From Variovorax sp. J2L1-78 (GTDB taxonomy: Bacteria; Pseudomonadota; Gammaproteobacteria; Burkholderiales; Burkholderiaceae_C), in the NCBI RefSeq assembly GCF_030317205.1, contig NZ_JASZYB010000001.1, positions 2,666,001 through 2,730,000 on the forward strand: a DNA stretch of 64,000 nt, written 5' to 3'. Below the pieces are notes generated by a model that did no database searches, was not told the DNA's origin, and saw nothing but the letters and a program-made list of their open reading frames with translations. A program made the translations under genes and the position numbers. Below, in pieces: positions 1 through 9,369 of the stretch; positions within the stretch are counted from its first letter, which is position 1, and every line of letters starts with the position of its first letter.

Positions 1-749
1 GGCCATACGAGCCGGTGTTGCGCGAAATGCTCACCGGCCGGCTCAAGCGCGGCAAGGTCGAGCTGCGTGCCGCGGTCGAAAGCACCGCGCAGGGCGGCGT
101 CGCGGAGCCTTCCACCCGGTTGCTGCAACGGCTCAACGGGGTGCAGGACGGCATCCGCGCCTGGCTGCCGAGCGCGCGCGAACTGAGCGTTGCCGACGTG
201 CTCCGCATCGCCGCAGGCGATTCGACTTCGGCTGGCGACTGGGGCAGCATCGTGGCCGACGTGACCAGGAAGGCGCTCGACGGTCTGGTCGAAGCGCGCG
301 AACGCGAAGGCGCCCGCCTGGCCGCGATGCTGAAAGACCACCTCGGCCAGCTCCGCAAGCTCACCACCCAGGCCGTGCCGCTGGTGCCGCAACTGGTCGA
401 GCAGCAGCGCACCCGCTTCCTCGAGCGCTGGCAGGACGCGATGGGCCTCACGGGCGGCACGCTGCCCGAAGCCGCGCAGGACCGGGCCCTGAACGAGGCG
501 ACCGCCTTCGCCATCCGCATCGACGTGGCCGAGGAGCTCACCCGCCTCGGCTCCCACCTCGACGAGATCGAGCGCCTGCTGAAGAAGGGCGGCGAGATCG
601 GCAAGCGGCTGGACTTCCTGATCCAGGAACTGCACCGTGAAGCCAACACGCTGGGCTCCAAGTCGGCCGCCCTGGAGATGACGCGCATCGGCGTCGACAT
701 GAAGGTGCTGATCGAGCAGATGCGCGAGCAGGTCCAGAACATCGAGTAG
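1..749 (+). CDS. yicC: YicC family endoribonuclease (5' end outside window)
   Basis: About 248 residues are visible in frame from the first bases, so the start lies upstream of the window. The first readable residues ([21 protein letters not shown]) match the N-terminal third of YicC proteins, whose usual length is about 290, so roughly 40-45 residues are missing. The C-terminal domain (DUF1732) is intact and ends in the family's conserved helical region ([11 protein letters not shown], then [10 protein letters not shown]). YicC proteins are cytosolic and have been described as endoribonucleases affecting stationary-phase survival. The gene sits 8 bases upstream of gmk, a conserved proteobacterial arrangement, so the two are probably cotranscribed. 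Confidence 0.93.
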   Translation, partial: PYEPVLREMLTGRLKRGKVELRAAVESTAQGGVAEPSTRLLQRLNGVQDGIRAWLPSARELSVADVLRIAAGDSTSAGDWGSIVADVTRKALDGLVEAREREGARLAAMLKDHLGQLRKLTTQAVPLVPQLVEQQRTRFLERWQDAMGLTGGTLPEAAQDRALNEATAFAIRIDVAEELTRLGSHLDEIERLLKKGGEIGKRLDFLIQELHREANTLGSKSAALEMTRIGVDMKVLIEQMREQVQNIE

Positions 750-757
750 ACCCAACC

Positions 758-1378
758 ATGGATTACCCCGGCAATCTCTTCGTGGTCGCCGCCCCCAGCG
801 GCGCCGGCAAATCGAGCCTCGTGAAGGCGCTGATGGAACTCGACTCGGCGGTCCAGCCGTCGGTGTCCCACACCACGCGCGCACCGCGCGGGCAGGAAAA
901 GCACGGCCGCGAGTATTTCTTCGCCTCGGCCAGCGAGTTCGACGCGATGGTCGAAAGCGACGCCTTCATCGAGTGGGCGCACGTGCACGGCCAGCGCTAC
1001 GGCACGTCGAAAAAGGCGGTCGAGGACCGCATGGCGCAAGGCGTCGATGTCATCCTCGAGATCGACTTCCAGGGCGCCATCCAGATCCGCAAGACCTTCG
1101 CGAATGCGGTGTTGATCTTCATCCTGCCGCCGAGCTGGGAAGAGCTGCGCTCGCGGCTCGAGCGCCGCGGCGAAGACAGCGCGGAGGTCATCGAGCTGCG
1201 GCTGCGCAATGCGGCGGACGAGATGGCGCGCGCCAGCGAATTCGACTTCGTTATAATCAACGAGTTATTTGAGCGCGCGCTTTTCGACCTGAAAGCCATC
1301 GTCCACGCCCAGCGGCTGCGGTACTCCGCCCAGCGCCGCGCCCGTGCCGACACCTTCGCCGCTCTGAATATCCCCTGA
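758..1378 (+). CDS. gmk: Guanylate kinase
   Basis: Cytosolic enzyme that phosphorylates GMP to GDP with ATP, the step that feeds GTP and (p)ppGpp synthesis. The 206 residues have the usual family length. A P-loop (APSGAGKS) lies at about residues 12-19. The GMP-binding region follows ([19 protein letters not shown], about 38-56). The lid and C-terminal helices include the [11 protein letters not shown] segment. The gene lies between yicC and rpoZ, then spoT, so GDP supply, the RNA polymerase omega subunit and alarmone metabolism are linked. A perfect TATAAT hexamer at 1252-1257 lies inside this coding sequence and could serve rpoZ-spoT, but no good -35 box is visible. Confidence 0.97.
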   Translation: MDYPGNLFVVAAPSGAGKSSLVKALMELDSAVQPSVSHTTRAPRGQEKHGREYFFASASEFDAMVESDAFIEWAHVHGQRYGTSKKAVEDRMAQGVDVILEIDFQGAIQIRKTFANAVLIFILPPSWEELRSRLERRGEDSAEVIELRLRNAADEMARASEFDFVIINELFERALFDLKAIVHAQRLRYSAQRRARADTFAALNIP

Positions 1379-1408
1379 ATCGACCACCGTCCGCAACGAA
1401 AGATCCTC

Positions 1409-1612
1409 ATGGCCCGCATCACCGTCGAAGACTGCCTGCTGCAGATCCCTAACCGTTTTCAGCTCGTGCTGGCCGCGACCTACCGTGCGCGCATGCTGAG
1501 CCAGGGCCATGCCCCGAAGATCGAAAGCAAGAACAAGCCGGCCGTCACCGCGCTGCGCGAGATCGCCGAAGGCAAGATCGGCATCGAGATGCTCAAGAAG
1601 GTCCCAGGCTGA
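1409..1612 (+). CDS. rpoZ: DNA-directed RNA polymerase omega subunit
   Basis: Small subunit of RNA polymerase that helps fold and assemble beta-prime and, in E. coli, forms part of a (p)ppGpp site. The 67-residue product starts MARITVEDC and keeps the conserved core [16 protein letters not shown] followed by [12 protein letters not shown]. It is shorter than the E. coli protein (91 residues) but typical of betaproteobacteria. It lies 30 bases after gmk and is followed by a clear hairpin terminator, so some transcripts of this operon end before spoT. Confidence 0.96.
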   Translation: MARITVEDCLLQIPNRFQLVLAATYRARMLSQGHAPKIESKNKPAVTALREIAEGKIGIEMLKKVPG

Positions 1613-1634
1613 TTGACGTTGCGCTGCAACAAAG

Positions 1635-1660
1635 AAGCACCGCCACGCGGTGCTTTTTTT
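1635..1660 (+). terminator. Rho-independent terminator after rpoZ
   Basis: A perfect 9-bp stem (AAGCACCGC, 1635-1643, with 1647-1655) encloses a 3-base loop and runs into a T tract (to 1660). It lies 23 bases after the rpoZ stop and 45 bases before the spoT start region. It should end or attenuate the yicC-gmk-rpoZ transcript. Confidence 0.88.
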
Positions 1661-1695
1661 ATGCCTGAACGCGGCCGTGTGGACGCCGCGCTAAA

Positions 1696-3960
1696 GTGTC
1701 CCTCATGAGCGCGGTCGTCAAGCCCCAGTCCAATGCACCTCGAGGCATGCCCCGGCCGAGTCCGGCTGCCTTGAATGCGGCTGCGGCCAGCTTCGCCGCC
1801 CTCACCGCCCGGCTCGACTACCTGAGCGCCGAAGACACCGAACTGGTCCGGCGCGCCTACCGCTTTGCCGACGAGGCGCACCTGGGCCAGCTGCGCAACA
1901 GCGGCGAGCCCTACATCACGCACCCGATTGCCGTCGCCGCCCAGTGCGCCGAATGGAAGCTCGATGCGCAGGCGCTGATGGCCGCCCTGCTGCACGACGC
2001 GATCGAGGACTGCGGCGTCACCAAATCCGAGCTGATCGAACGCTTCGGTGCGCCGGTCGCCGAACTGGTGGACGGGCTGACCAAACTCGACAAGCTGCAG
2101 TTCAACACCCGCGAAGAGAACCAGGCCGAGTCCTTCCGCAAGATGCTGCTGGCGATGGCGCGCGACGTGCGGGTCATCCTCGTGAAGCTGGCCGACCGCA
2201 CCCACAACATGCGCACGCTGGACGACGCACCGCGCGAGAAATGGGCGCGCATCGCGGGCGAGACGCTGGAAATCTACGCGCCCATCGCCTACCGGCTCGG
2301 GCTCAACCAGACCTACCGCGAACTGCAGGAGCTGTCGTTCCGGCACCTGCGGCCCTGGCGCTACGCCATCCTGTCGAAGGCCGTGTCCAAGGCGCGCGGC
2401 CGACGCCGCGACCTGATCCAGAAGGTGCAGAAGGAGGTCGAGACCGCCTTCGGCGAGGCCGGCATGAACGTGCGCATCGCCGGGCGCGAAAAGACGCTGT
2501 ATTCGATCTACCGCAAGATGGACGAGAAGCGACTGAGCTTCGCCCAGGTGACCGACATCTACGGCTTCCGGCTCATCGTGCCGAACGTGATCGCCTGCTA
2601 CACCGGCCTGGGCATCCTGCACCAGATGTACAAGCCGTTGCCGGGCAAGTTCAAGGACCACATCGCGATCGCCAAGCTCAACGGCTACCAGTCGCTGCAC
2701 ACGACGCTGGTCGGCCCGGCCGGCGTGAACGTCGAGTTCCAGCTGCGGACCGAGGCCATGAACGTCGTCGCCGAGTCCGGGGTGGCCGCCCACTGGCTGT
2801 ACAAGGCGTCCGACCCGAGCGTCGCGAACGGCGAGCGCCTGGGCGCCAAGTGGTTGCAGTCACTGCTCGACATCCAGGACGAAACCCGCGATGCCGCCGA
2901 GTTCTGGGACCACGTGAAGGTGGACCTGTTCCCCGACGCGGTCTACGTCTTCACGCCCAAGAGCCAGATCATGGCGCTGCCGCGCGGGGCCACCGTGGTC
3001 GATTTTGCCTACGCCATCCACAGCAACATCGGCGACCACACCGCGGCCGCCCGCATCAATGGCGACCAGGTGCCGCTGCGCACCGAACTCAAGAACGGCG
3101 ACGTGGTGGAAGTCATCACCGCGCCGGTATCCACGCCGAATCCGGCGTGGCTGGGCTTCGTGCGCACCGGCCGCGCGCGCTCCAAGATCCGCCACTACCT
3201 CAAGACGCTGGCGCACGTCGAATCCGAAGAGCTCGGCGAGAAACTGCTGGCCCAGGCGCTGCGCGCCGAAGGCCTCGGCACGCTGCCGGGCGAGGACGCC
3301 GACCAGCAGTCGATCTGGGAAAAGCTGCTGCGCTTCACCGGCAACCGCACCCGCGCCGAACTCCTGACCGACATCGGCCTGGGCAAGCGCATCGCCAGCA
3401 TCGTGGCCAAGCGGCTGATGGCGCTGCTGGCCGAGCGTGGCGAGAAACCTGACGCGCTGATGCTCAGCCGCGAACGCTTCACCGCGCACGAGAGCGTGTC
3501 GCAGGGTGCCGTGACGCTCGACGGCAGCGAGAACTCGTCGGTGCGCTTTGCCCTGTGCTGCCGCCCCATCCCGGGCGACCCGATCGTCGGCTACCTTGGC
3601 CATGGCGAAGGGCTGGTGGTTCACACCGAGACCTGCGGCGTCGGCCAGCGGCTGCACTACAAGGACAGCGAGCGCTTCTTCGCGGTCGAATGGGCCGACG
3701 AGCCGGTGCGCACCTTCGAAACGGGCATCGTCGTCACGGTTCGCAACGACAAGGGCGTGCTGGCCAAGGTGGCTTCGACGCTGGCCGATGCCGAAGCCGA
3801 CATCACCCACGTCGAGATGACCGAAGAGACACCGCAGGATTCGACCGACCTGCGGTTCGTGATCGCCGTGCGCGACCGTGCGCACCTGGATGCGGTGCTG
3901 CGCGCCATCAATCGGAGTCCCTCGGTGCTGTCCGCCACGCGGATCGTGCCCGCGGCCTGA
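1696..3960 (+). CDS. spoT: Bifunctional (p)ppGpp synthetase/hydrolase SpoT
   Basis: Makes and degrades the stringent-response alarmone (p)ppGpp. The ORF has 754 residues from a GTG at 1696; an ATG at 1705, three codons in, is the more likely start. An N-terminal HD hydrolase domain has an intact HDAIED motif near residue 100, so hydrolysis should be active, unlike in RelA. The synthetase domain follows (GREKTLYSIYRKM, then TDIYGFRLIV). Next comes a TGS domain (DLFPDAVYVFTPKSQI onward), a zinc-finger/RIS region with the SpoT-like CCRPIPGDPIVGY, and a C-terminal ACT domain. Neighbours gmk and rpoZ agree with spoT rather than relA. The stop codon abuts that of convergent greB in the palindrome TGATCA. 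Confidence 0.95.
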   Translation: MSLMSAVVKPQSNAPRGMPRPSPAALNAAAASFAALTARLDYLSAEDTELVRRAYRFADEAHLGQLRNSGEPYITHPIAVAAQCAEWKLDAQALMAALLHDAIEDCGVTKSELIERFGAPVAELVDGLTKLDKLQFNTREENQAESFRKMLLAMARDVRVILVKLADRTHNMRTLDDAPREKWARIAGETLEIYAPIAYRLGLNQTYRELQELSFRHLRPWRYAILSKAVSKARGRRRDLIQKVQKEVETAFGEAGMNVRIAGREKTLYSIYRKMDEKRLSFAQVTDIYGFRLIVPNVIACYTGLGILHQMYKPLPGKFKDHIAIAKLNGYQSLHTTLVGPAGVNVEFQLRTEAMNVVAESGVAAHWLYKASDPSVANGERLGAKWLQSLLDIQDETRDAAEFWDHVKVDLFPDAVYVFTPKSQIMALPRGATVVDFAYAIHSNIGDHTAAARINGDQVPLRTELKNGDVVEVITAPVSTPNPAWLGFVRTGRARSKIRHYLKTLAHVESEELGEKLLAQALRAEGLGTLPGEDADQQSIWEKLLRFTGNRTRAELLTDIGLGKRIASIVAKRLMALLAERGEKPDALMLSRERFTAHESVSQGAVTLDGSENSSVRFALCCRPIPGDPIVGYLGHGEGLVVHTETCGVGQRLHYKDSERFFAVEWADEPVRTFETGIVVTVRNDKGVLAKVASTLADAEADITHVEMTEETPQDSTDLRFVIAVRDRAHLDAVLRAINRSPSVLSATRIVPAA

Positions 3961-4527
3961 TCAGGCTCCTGCAGGCGCCGGATACGCGACCGACAGGATT
4001 TCCAGCTCCTGCAGGCCGCCAGGCGTGGCGAGCTTCACGACATCGCCCTCGCGGGCCTTGAGCAGCGCGCGGGCGATCGGCGAGATCCAGCTCACCTGCC
4101 CCTTGGCGCTCTCGGCTTCGTCGATGCCCAGGATCGTCACGGCGCGCTCGTTGCCAGCCGCATCGACATAGCGCACGGTGGCGCCGAAGAAGATTTGGTC
4201 GCGCCCATGGTGCACCGAGGGGTCGGTGACCTCCGCCACTTCGAGACGCTTGGTGAGGAAGCGGATGCGCCGGTCGATCTCGCGCAACCGCTTCTTGCCG
4301 TAGAGATAGTCGCCGTTCTCGGAGCGGTCGCCGTTCTTCGCCGCCCAGTGCACGGCCTCGACGACCTTGGGCCGTTCGACGTCCATCAACGCGAGCAACT
4401 CGTCGCGCAGACGCGCGTAGCCGGCCGGCGTCATGTAGTTCCTGGTGCCCGATGGCAGGGGCGGCGCGGCGCCCTCGGCCGCGTCGTCATCATCGGCATC
4501 GGTCTCTTTGGTGAAAGCCTTGCTCAT
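3961..4527 (-). CDS. greB: Transcript cleavage factor GreB
   Basis: Enters the secondary channel of RNA polymerase and stimulates cleavage of backtracked RNA. The 188 residues comprise the N-terminal coiled coil with the acidic tip NGDRSENGDY (about 65-74), the GreB-type stretch YGKKRLREIDRR (about 76-87), and the C-terminal globular domain ending in the conserved SPIARALLKAREGDVV block. It is about 25 residues longer than usual because of an acidic, then proline-rich N-terminus (residues 8-26) that looks disordered. It is convergent with spoT with no gap. GreB rather than GreA is supported by the KKRLREIDRR signature. Confidence 0.95.
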   Translation of the reverse strand: MSKAFTKETDADDDDAAEGAAPPLPSGTRNYMTPAGYARLRDELLALMDVERPKVVEAVHWAAKNGDRSENGDYLYGKKRLREIDRRIRFLTKRLEVAEVTDPSVHHGRDQIFFGATVRYVDAAGNERAVTILGIDEAESAKGQVSWISPIARALLKAREGDVVKLATPGGLQELEILSVAYPAPAGA

Positions 4528-4551
4528 GCCTGATTGTCGATCGCTGCGGGC

Positions 4552-4590
4552 AAAAGAAAAGGGTCAGCTCGTTTTCACGAGCTGACCCTT
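4552..4590 (-). terminator. Rho-independent terminator of tRNA-Arg
   Basis: A 13-bp perfect stem (4559-4571 with 4578-4590) has a 6-base loop. Read on the minus strand it is followed by a T-rich tract (complement of the A-rich run 4552-4560). It lies 7 bases past the CCA end of tRNA-Arg. Confidence 0.9.
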
Positions 4591-4597
4591 CAGAGAG

Positions 4598-4674
4598 TGG
4601 TGCGGCTGGCAGGAATTGAACCCACGACCCCTTGGTTCGTAGCCAAGTACTCTATCCAACTGAGCTACAGCCGC
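4598..4674 (-). tRNA. tRNA-Arg (ACG)
   Basis: A 77-base cloverleaf. The 7-bp acceptor stem GCGGCTG/CAGCCGC is followed by discriminator A and an encoded CCA (4598-4600). The D arm contains AGCTCAGTTGGATAGAGT. The anticodon stem CTTGG/CCAAG holds the loop CTACGAA, anticodon ACG, read as ICG after deamination. The T loop is TTCAATT. It has its own promoter upstream and a terminator downstream, so it is a single-gene transcription unit. Confidence 0.96.
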
Positions 4675-4677
4675 ACA

Positions 4678-4712
4678 GCTTGCGATTATAGCATGCGTTT
4701 TCGACGTGTCCC
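4678..4712 (-). promoter_or_regulatory. Sigma-70 promoter of tRNA-Arg
   Basis: On the minus strand a perfect TATAAT (-10) occupies 4690-4685 and is preceded by TGC (extended -10). GGGACA (-35, 4/6 match) at 4712-4707 lies 16 bp upstream. The predicted start near 4678 is a few bases before the mature tRNA 5' end at 4674. Confidence 0.8.
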
Positions 4713-4733
4713 GGATGCATCGCAAATTTCGCG

Positions 4734-4810
<77 letters not shown>

Positions 4811-4837
4811 ACGCGTCGGGATTCTAGTGGGCCCTGT

Positions 4838-5845
4838 TCAGGGCTTGCGGTGGCTCAGCGCGTTGGTCACCAGCCGCGATGTGATGTCGACGATCTGGAT
4901 CATGCGGTCGTAAGGCATCCGCGTCGGGCCGATCACGCCCAGCGTGCCGACGACCTGGCCGTCCACCTCGTAGTTGGCGCTGACAATGGACAGCTCTTCG
5001 AAGGGCACCACCTGGCTTTCGCCGCCGATGAAAATGCGCACGCCTTCGGCCTTGCTCGACACGTCGAGCAGCCGCATGAGCTGCGCCTTCTGCTCGAAGA
5101 GATCGAAGGCACGCCGCAGCTGGCCCATGTCGCTGGAGAAGTCGCTCACCGACAGCAGGTTGCGCTCGCCGGAGATCACGACGTCGTCCTGCGCCTCGGT
5201 CATGACTTCCGAACTGGCCTGCATCGCCGCCTGCATGAGCGACGCGATCTCGCTGCGCAGTTTCTCGACTTCGGACTGCAGCCGGTCGCGCACCTGCTCG
5301 ATCGTGAGACCGGCGTAGTGCGCGTTGATGTAGTTGGCGGCCTCGACCAACTGCGACTGCGAGTAGTCCGACTCGGGGAAGATGACGCGGTTCTGCACGT
5401 CGCCGTCGGGCGAGACGATGATCACCAGCAGCCGCCGATCCGACAGCCGCAGGAATTCGATTTGCTTGAACACCGAGGTGCGGCGCGGCGCCATCACCAC
5501 ACCGACGAATTGCGAGAGGCTCGACAGCAGGTTCGCCGCGTTGGCGATCACCTTCTGCGGCTGGTCAGGGGCCAGGCTGGGTGCCGGCAACTGGTCGCGC
5601 TGCGCCGTGAGCATGGTGTCGACGAAGAGCCGGTAACCGCGCGCCGTCGGAATGCGTCCGGCGGACGTGTGCGGGCTGGTGATGAGCCCCAGCGCTTCGA
5701 GGTCCGACATGACGTTGCGGATGGTCGCGGGCGAGAGTTCGAGCCCCGAAGCGCGCGAGAGCGTGCGTGACCCCACAGGCTGCCCCTCGGCGATGTAGCG
5801 CTCGACCAGCGTCTTGAGCAGCAACTTGGCACGGTCGTCCAGCAT
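4838..5845 (-). CDS. hrcA: Heat-inducible transcription repressor HrcA
   Basis: Represses heat-shock genes by binding CIRCE operators (TTAGCACTC-N9-GAGTGCTAA). In studied bacteria its folding depends on GroEL. The 335 residues have the usual length: an N-terminal winged helix (about 1-75, including [29 protein letters not shown] helices), a GAF-like dimerisation domain, and an inserted domain. A perfect CIRCE lies upstream of rpoH at 43926-43952. The start is only 28 bases from the divergent nadK start. A minus-strand TAAAAT at 5857-5852 would place transcription initiation at the A of the ATG, so a leaderless mRNA is possible. I see no CIRCE in its own short upstream region. Confidence 0.95.
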   Translation of the reverse strand: MLDDRAKLLLKTLVERYIAEGQPVGSRTLSRASGLELSPATIRNVMSDLEALGLITSPHTSAGRIPTARGYRLFVDTMLTAQRDQLPAPSLAPDQPQKVIANAANLLSSLSQFVGVVMAPRRTSVFKQIEFLRLSDRRLLVIIVSPDGDVQNRVIFPESDYSQSQLVEAANYINAHYAGLTIEQVRDRLQSEVEKLRSEIASLMQAAMQASSEVMTEAQDDVVISGERNLLSVSDFSSDMGQLRRAFDLFEQKAQLMRLLDVSSKAEGVRIFIGGESQVVPFEELSIVSANYEVDGQVVGTLGVIGPTRMPYDRMIQIVDITSRLVTNALSHRKP

Positions 5846-5873
5846 TGTCTGATTTTAGTGTTGTAATTTGTAG

Positions 5874-6773
5874 ATGACCTCGCGCTTCCGGCATGTCGCC
5901 CTCATTGGCAAGTACCAGGCGTCCGGCCGACGGGCGTCGTCCGGCGCACCGGACGACGACATCATGGCGGAGATCGGTGCGTTTCTCGAATCGCAGGGCT
6001 GCGAAGTCTCGGTCGAACGCTTCACGGCGGACGAATTGCACAGCAGCCGCTACACCGCGCTGACGGTCGAAGAGATCGGCGAGCGTTGCGATCTGGGGCT
6101 GGTGGTCGGCGGTGACGGCACCATGCTCGGCATCGGGCGGCAGCTCGCACCGTACGGCGTGCCGCTGATCGGCATCAACCGAGGCCGGCTCGGCTTCATC
6201 ACCGACATCCCGCTCGACAACTACCAGGCCACGCTGGTGCCGATGCTCGCAGGCGAATACGAAGAGGACCACCGCAGCCTGCTGCACGCGCAGGTGATGC
6301 GCGAAAGCGCCTGCGTGTTCGATGCGCTCGCGATGAACGATGTGGTCGTCAACCGCGGTGCGACCTCCGGGATGGTCGAGCTGCGCGTGTCGGTCGGCAA
6401 CCACTTCGTGGCCAACCAGCGCGCGGACGGCCTGATCATCGCCTCGCCCACGGGCTCGACCGCTTATTCGCTGTCGGCCGGCGGCCCGCTGATGCACCCG
6501 TCCATCCCAGGCTGGGTGCTGGTGCCGATCGCGCCGCACACCCTGTCGAACCGCCCCATCCTCCTGCCGGATGCGGACGAGATCACGATCGAACTCGTGT
6601 CCGGCCGTGACGCCAGCGCGAACTTCGACATGCAGTCGCTGGCATCGGTCGAGATCGGCGACCGCGTGGTGGTGCGTCGTTCCGACTACCGCGTGCGCTT
6701 CCTGCACCCCCGCGGCTGGAGCTACTTCGACACCTTGCGCAAGAAACTGCACTGGAACGAGGGAGGTTCCTGA
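5874..6773 (+). CDS. nadK: NAD kinase
   Basis: Phosphorylates NAD to NADP, the only route to NADP in most bacteria. The 299 residues have the usual length. The catalytic GGDGT motif is at about residues 79-83, followed by [13 protein letters not shown]. The conserved nucleotide-binding stretch [15 protein letters not shown] and then PHTLSNRP lie in the C-terminal half. It is divergent from hrcA. The stop overlaps the recN start (TGATG), implying translational coupling with the repair gene. Confidence 0.96.
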   Translation: MTSRFRHVALIGKYQASGRRASSGAPDDDIMAEIGAFLESQGCEVSVERFTADELHSSRYTALTVEEIGERCDLGLVVGGDGTMLGIGRQLAPYGVPLIGINRGRLGFITDIPLDNYQATLVPMLAGEYEEDHRSLLHAQVMRESACVFDALAMNDVVVNRGATSGMVELRVSVGNHFVANQRADGLIIASPTGSTAYSLSAGGPLMHPSIPGWVLVPIAPHTLSNRPILLPDADEITIELVSGRDASANFDMQSLASVEIGDRVVVRRSDYRVRFLHPRGWSYFDTLRKKLHWNEGGS

Positions 6774-8452
6774 TGGCGCTGCGACGCATCGCGCTGCGCG
6801 ACTTCGTGATCGTGCGCGCGCTCGACATCGACCTGTCCACGGGCTTCACCGTGCTGACCGGCGAGACCGGCGCCGGCAAGTCGATCCTCATCGACGCCTT
6901 GCAGCTCGCCCTGGGCAACCGCGCCGACGCGGGTGCAGTCCGCGAAGGCGCGGAGCGGCTCGACGTGAGCGCCGAGTTCGATGCCGACCCGGCGCTTGCC
7001 ACCTGGCTCGACGAAGGCGGCTTCGAAGCCGGTGATTCGATGCTGCTGCGACGCACGGTCGACCTGCAGGGCCGCAGCCGCGGCTGGATCAACGGCAGCC
7101 CGGCCACCGCCACCCAGTTGCGCGAACTCGGCGACCACCTGCTCGACATCCACGGCCAGCACGCCTGGCAGAGCCTGACGCGGCCCGACGCGGTGCGCGG
7201 CCTGCTCGACGCCTACGCCGGCGTGCGCACCGATGCGCTCGACAGCGCCTGGCATGCCTGGCGCCAGGCGCAGGCCGCACTCGACGGCGCCCGCGCCGCG
7301 CAGGACTCGCTCCAGCGCGAACGCGAGCGCCTGCAGTGGCAGATCGCCGAAGTCGCCAAGCTGGCGCCTGGAGAGAACGAGTGGGACGAGCTGTCGACAA
7401 ACCACACGCGCGTGTCGAACGCACAGGCCTTGATCGACGCCGCCGAAGGCGCCCGCGCGGCGCTCGAGGACGATGACCAGGGCGGGCTCGTCGGCCTCAA
7501 CCGGGCGCTCGGCCTGCTGCAGGGCTGCGAGCACATCGAACCCGAATTCAAGACGCTGGCCGAGGTGCTTGCCTCCAGCATCGCGCAGGCGGCCGACGCC
7601 GCCCACTCGCTGCACGGCTACCTGCGCCATGCCGACGCCGACCCGCAACACCTGGCCGAACTCGACGAGCGCATGGGGCTGTGGATGTCGCTCGCGCGGC
7701 GCTACAAGCGCAGCCCCGACGAACTGCCCGCACTGTTCGCCGGCTGGCAGGCCGAGCTGCAGGCGCTCGATGCGCAGAGCGATCTCGACGCGCTCGAACG
7801 CAGTGAGCAGGCCGCGCAACAGGCCTACCTGAAGGAGGCGAAGGCCGTGGGCAAGCTGCGCAAGCAGGCAGCGCCCAAGCTGTCGCAGTCGGTCACGCAG
7901 GCGATGCAGGGACTCGGCATGCAGGGCGGCCGCTTCGACGTGGCGTTGCAGGCCTTGCCGCAGCCCGGCCGCGCCGGCCTGGAAGAAGTGGCTTTTCTGG
8001 TCAGCGGCCATCCGGGCAGCACGCCCCGCCCCATCGGCAAGGTGGCCTCAGGTGGCGAGCTCTCGCGCGTTGCGCTGGCCATCGCGGTCACCACGAGCGA
8101 ACTCGGTACGGCGCAGACGCTGATCTTCGACGAGGTGGACGCCGGCGTCGGCGGTGCGGTGGCCGAGACGGTCGGCCGTCTGATGCAGCAATTGGGACGT
8201 GACCGCCAGGTGCTGGCCGTCACCCATCTGCCGCAGGTCGCAGCCTGTGCCGACCATCACCTGCTGGTGGCCAAGCGACAGACCGCAGCGGACGGCGGCG
8301 CGGCGCCGCGCACCGAGAGCGGCGTGTCCGCGCTCGACGGCGACGCACGCGCCCGCGAGATCGCCCGCATGCTCGGCGGCGAGCGCCCGTCGGCCACCTC
8401 GCTGGCGCATGCGCGCGAGATGCTCGGCGGACAGCGCGTGGGGGCCGAATGA
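6773..8452 (+). CDS. recN: DNA repair protein RecN
   Basis: SMC-like ATPase used in recombinational repair of double-strand breaks. The 559 residues comprise an N-terminal Walker A (GETGAGKS, residues 30-37), a long coiled-coil middle with charged heptads, and a C-terminal ABC signature ([16 protein letters not shown]). A Walker B ([12 protein letters not shown]) and the switch histidine in [14 protein letters not shown] follow. It overlaps nadK by one base and rapZ by four, so nadK-recN-rapZ is one operon. No LexA-like box is visible in the very short upstream space. Confidence 0.96.
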   Translation: MALRRIALRDFVIVRALDIDLSTGFTVLTGETGAGKSILIDALQLALGNRADAGAVREGAERLDVSAEFDADPALATWLDEGGFEAGDSMLLRRTVDLQGRSRGWINGSPATATQLRELGDHLLDIHGQHAWQSLTRPDAVRGLLDAYAGVRTDALDSAWHAWRQAQAALDGARAAQDSLQRERERLQWQIAEVAKLAPGENEWDELSTNHTRVSNAQALIDAAEGARAALEDDDQGGLVGLNRALGLLQGCEHIEPEFKTLAEVLASSIAQAADAAHSLHGYLRHADADPQHLAELDERMGLWMSLARRYKRSPDELPALFAGWQAELQALDAQSDLDALERSEQAAQQAYLKEAKAVGKLRKQAAPKLSQSVTQAMQGLGMQGGRFDVALQALPQPGRAGLEEVAFLVSGHPGSTPRPIGKVASGGELSRVALAIAVTTSELGTAQTLIFDEVDAGVGGAVAETVGRLMQQLGRDRQVLAVTHLPQVAACADHHLLVAKRQTAADGGAAPRTESGVSALDGDARAREIARMLGGERPSATSLAHAREMLGGQRVGAE

Positions 8453-9369
8453 GCGATGGGCCACCAGCCACGGCTGCAGCGGCCACGGCGGCCGACGGGC
8501 TCGCGCTCGTGCTGATCACCGGCATGTCCGGCTCGGGCAAGTCGGTCGCGCTGCATGCGCTCGAAGACGCGGGCTACTACTGCGTCGACAACCTCCCGCC
8601 CGAACTGCTCATGCCCTTCATCGCCCTGCAGCGCGAGCAGGGTGCGACGCACGTCGCCATCGCGATGGACGTGCGCAGCGGCGTGTCGCTGCCGATCGTG
8701 CCGCAGCAGCTCGAAGCGCTGCGGCGCGAAGGCGTGGCACTGCGTTCGCTCTTCCTCGACTCGACCACCGACGCGCTGGTGCGCCGCTACTCGGAAACGC
8801 GCCGTCGCCACCCGTTGTCGCGCGGCGAGGCCCGCACCGATGCGCCGGAGCAGCAACGCGTGCTGATCCAGTCGATCGACCTCGAACGCGAACTGCTGGC
8901 CGACCTGCGCGACGGCGCCGACGTGATCGACACCAGCATCATCCGCCCGGCCCAGTTGCAGAGCTACGTGAAGGCGCTGATCTCGGCGCCGCAGAGCGCG
9001 CTGACGCTGGTCTTCGAGTCCTTCGCCTTCAAGCGCGGCGTGCCGCTCGATGCCGACTATGTCTTCGACGTGCGCATGCTGCCCAACCCGCACTACGTGC
9101 CTACGCTGCGCCCGCTGACCGGGCGCGACCAGCCGGTGATCGACTGGCTGCGCGAGCACGAGGATGTGGCGCGCATGTACGGCGACATCGAGCAGTTCCT
9201 CGCGCGCTGGCTCGACGCGCTGGCGCAGGACCACCGCAGCTATGTCACCGTGGCCATCGGCTGCACCGGCGGCCAGCACCGGTCGGTGTTCCTCGTGGAG
9301 CAGCTCGCACGCGGCTTCGGCGCGCGCTGGGCCGCCCTCAAACGGCACCGGGAGCTGGACGGGAGCTAA
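8449..9369 (+). CDS. rapZ: RNase adapter / nucleotide-binding protein RapZ
   Basis: In E. coli RapZ binds the small RNA GlmZ and hands it to RNase E, tuning glucosamine-6-phosphate synthesis. The 306 residues hold an N-terminal P-loop (GMSGSGKS, 25-32) and the family's [12 protein letters not shown]. The C-terminal domain contains [17 protein letters not shown], a likely metabolite-binding site. The first 17 residues are an alanine-rich extension. It overlaps recN by four bases. No GlmZ/GlmY RNA is apparent here, so the RNA partner in this organism is open. The stop codon overlaps that of convergent mutY (CTAA). Confidence 0.94.
   Translation: MSDGPPATAAAATAADGLALVLITGMSGSGKSVALHALEDAGYYCVDNLPPELLMPFIALQREQGATHVAIAMDVRSGVSLPIVPQQLEALRREGVALRSLFLDSTTDALVRRYSETRRRHPLSRGEARTDAPEQQRVLIQSIDLERELLADLRDGADVIDTSIIRPAQLQSYVKALISAPQSALTLVFESFAFKRGVPLDADYVFDVRMLPNPHYVPTLRPLTGRDQPVIDWLREHEDVARMYGDIEQFLARWLDALAQDHRSYVTVAIGCTGGQHRSVFLVEQLARGFGARWAALKRHRELDGS

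Noticed and set aside
1480..2793. Long minus-strand ORF of 437 residues opposite spoT
   Set aside because: High-GC shadow with His/Gln/Arg-rich composition and no domain; spoT has strong motifs on the other strand. The same reasoning removes the other long antisense frames in the window.
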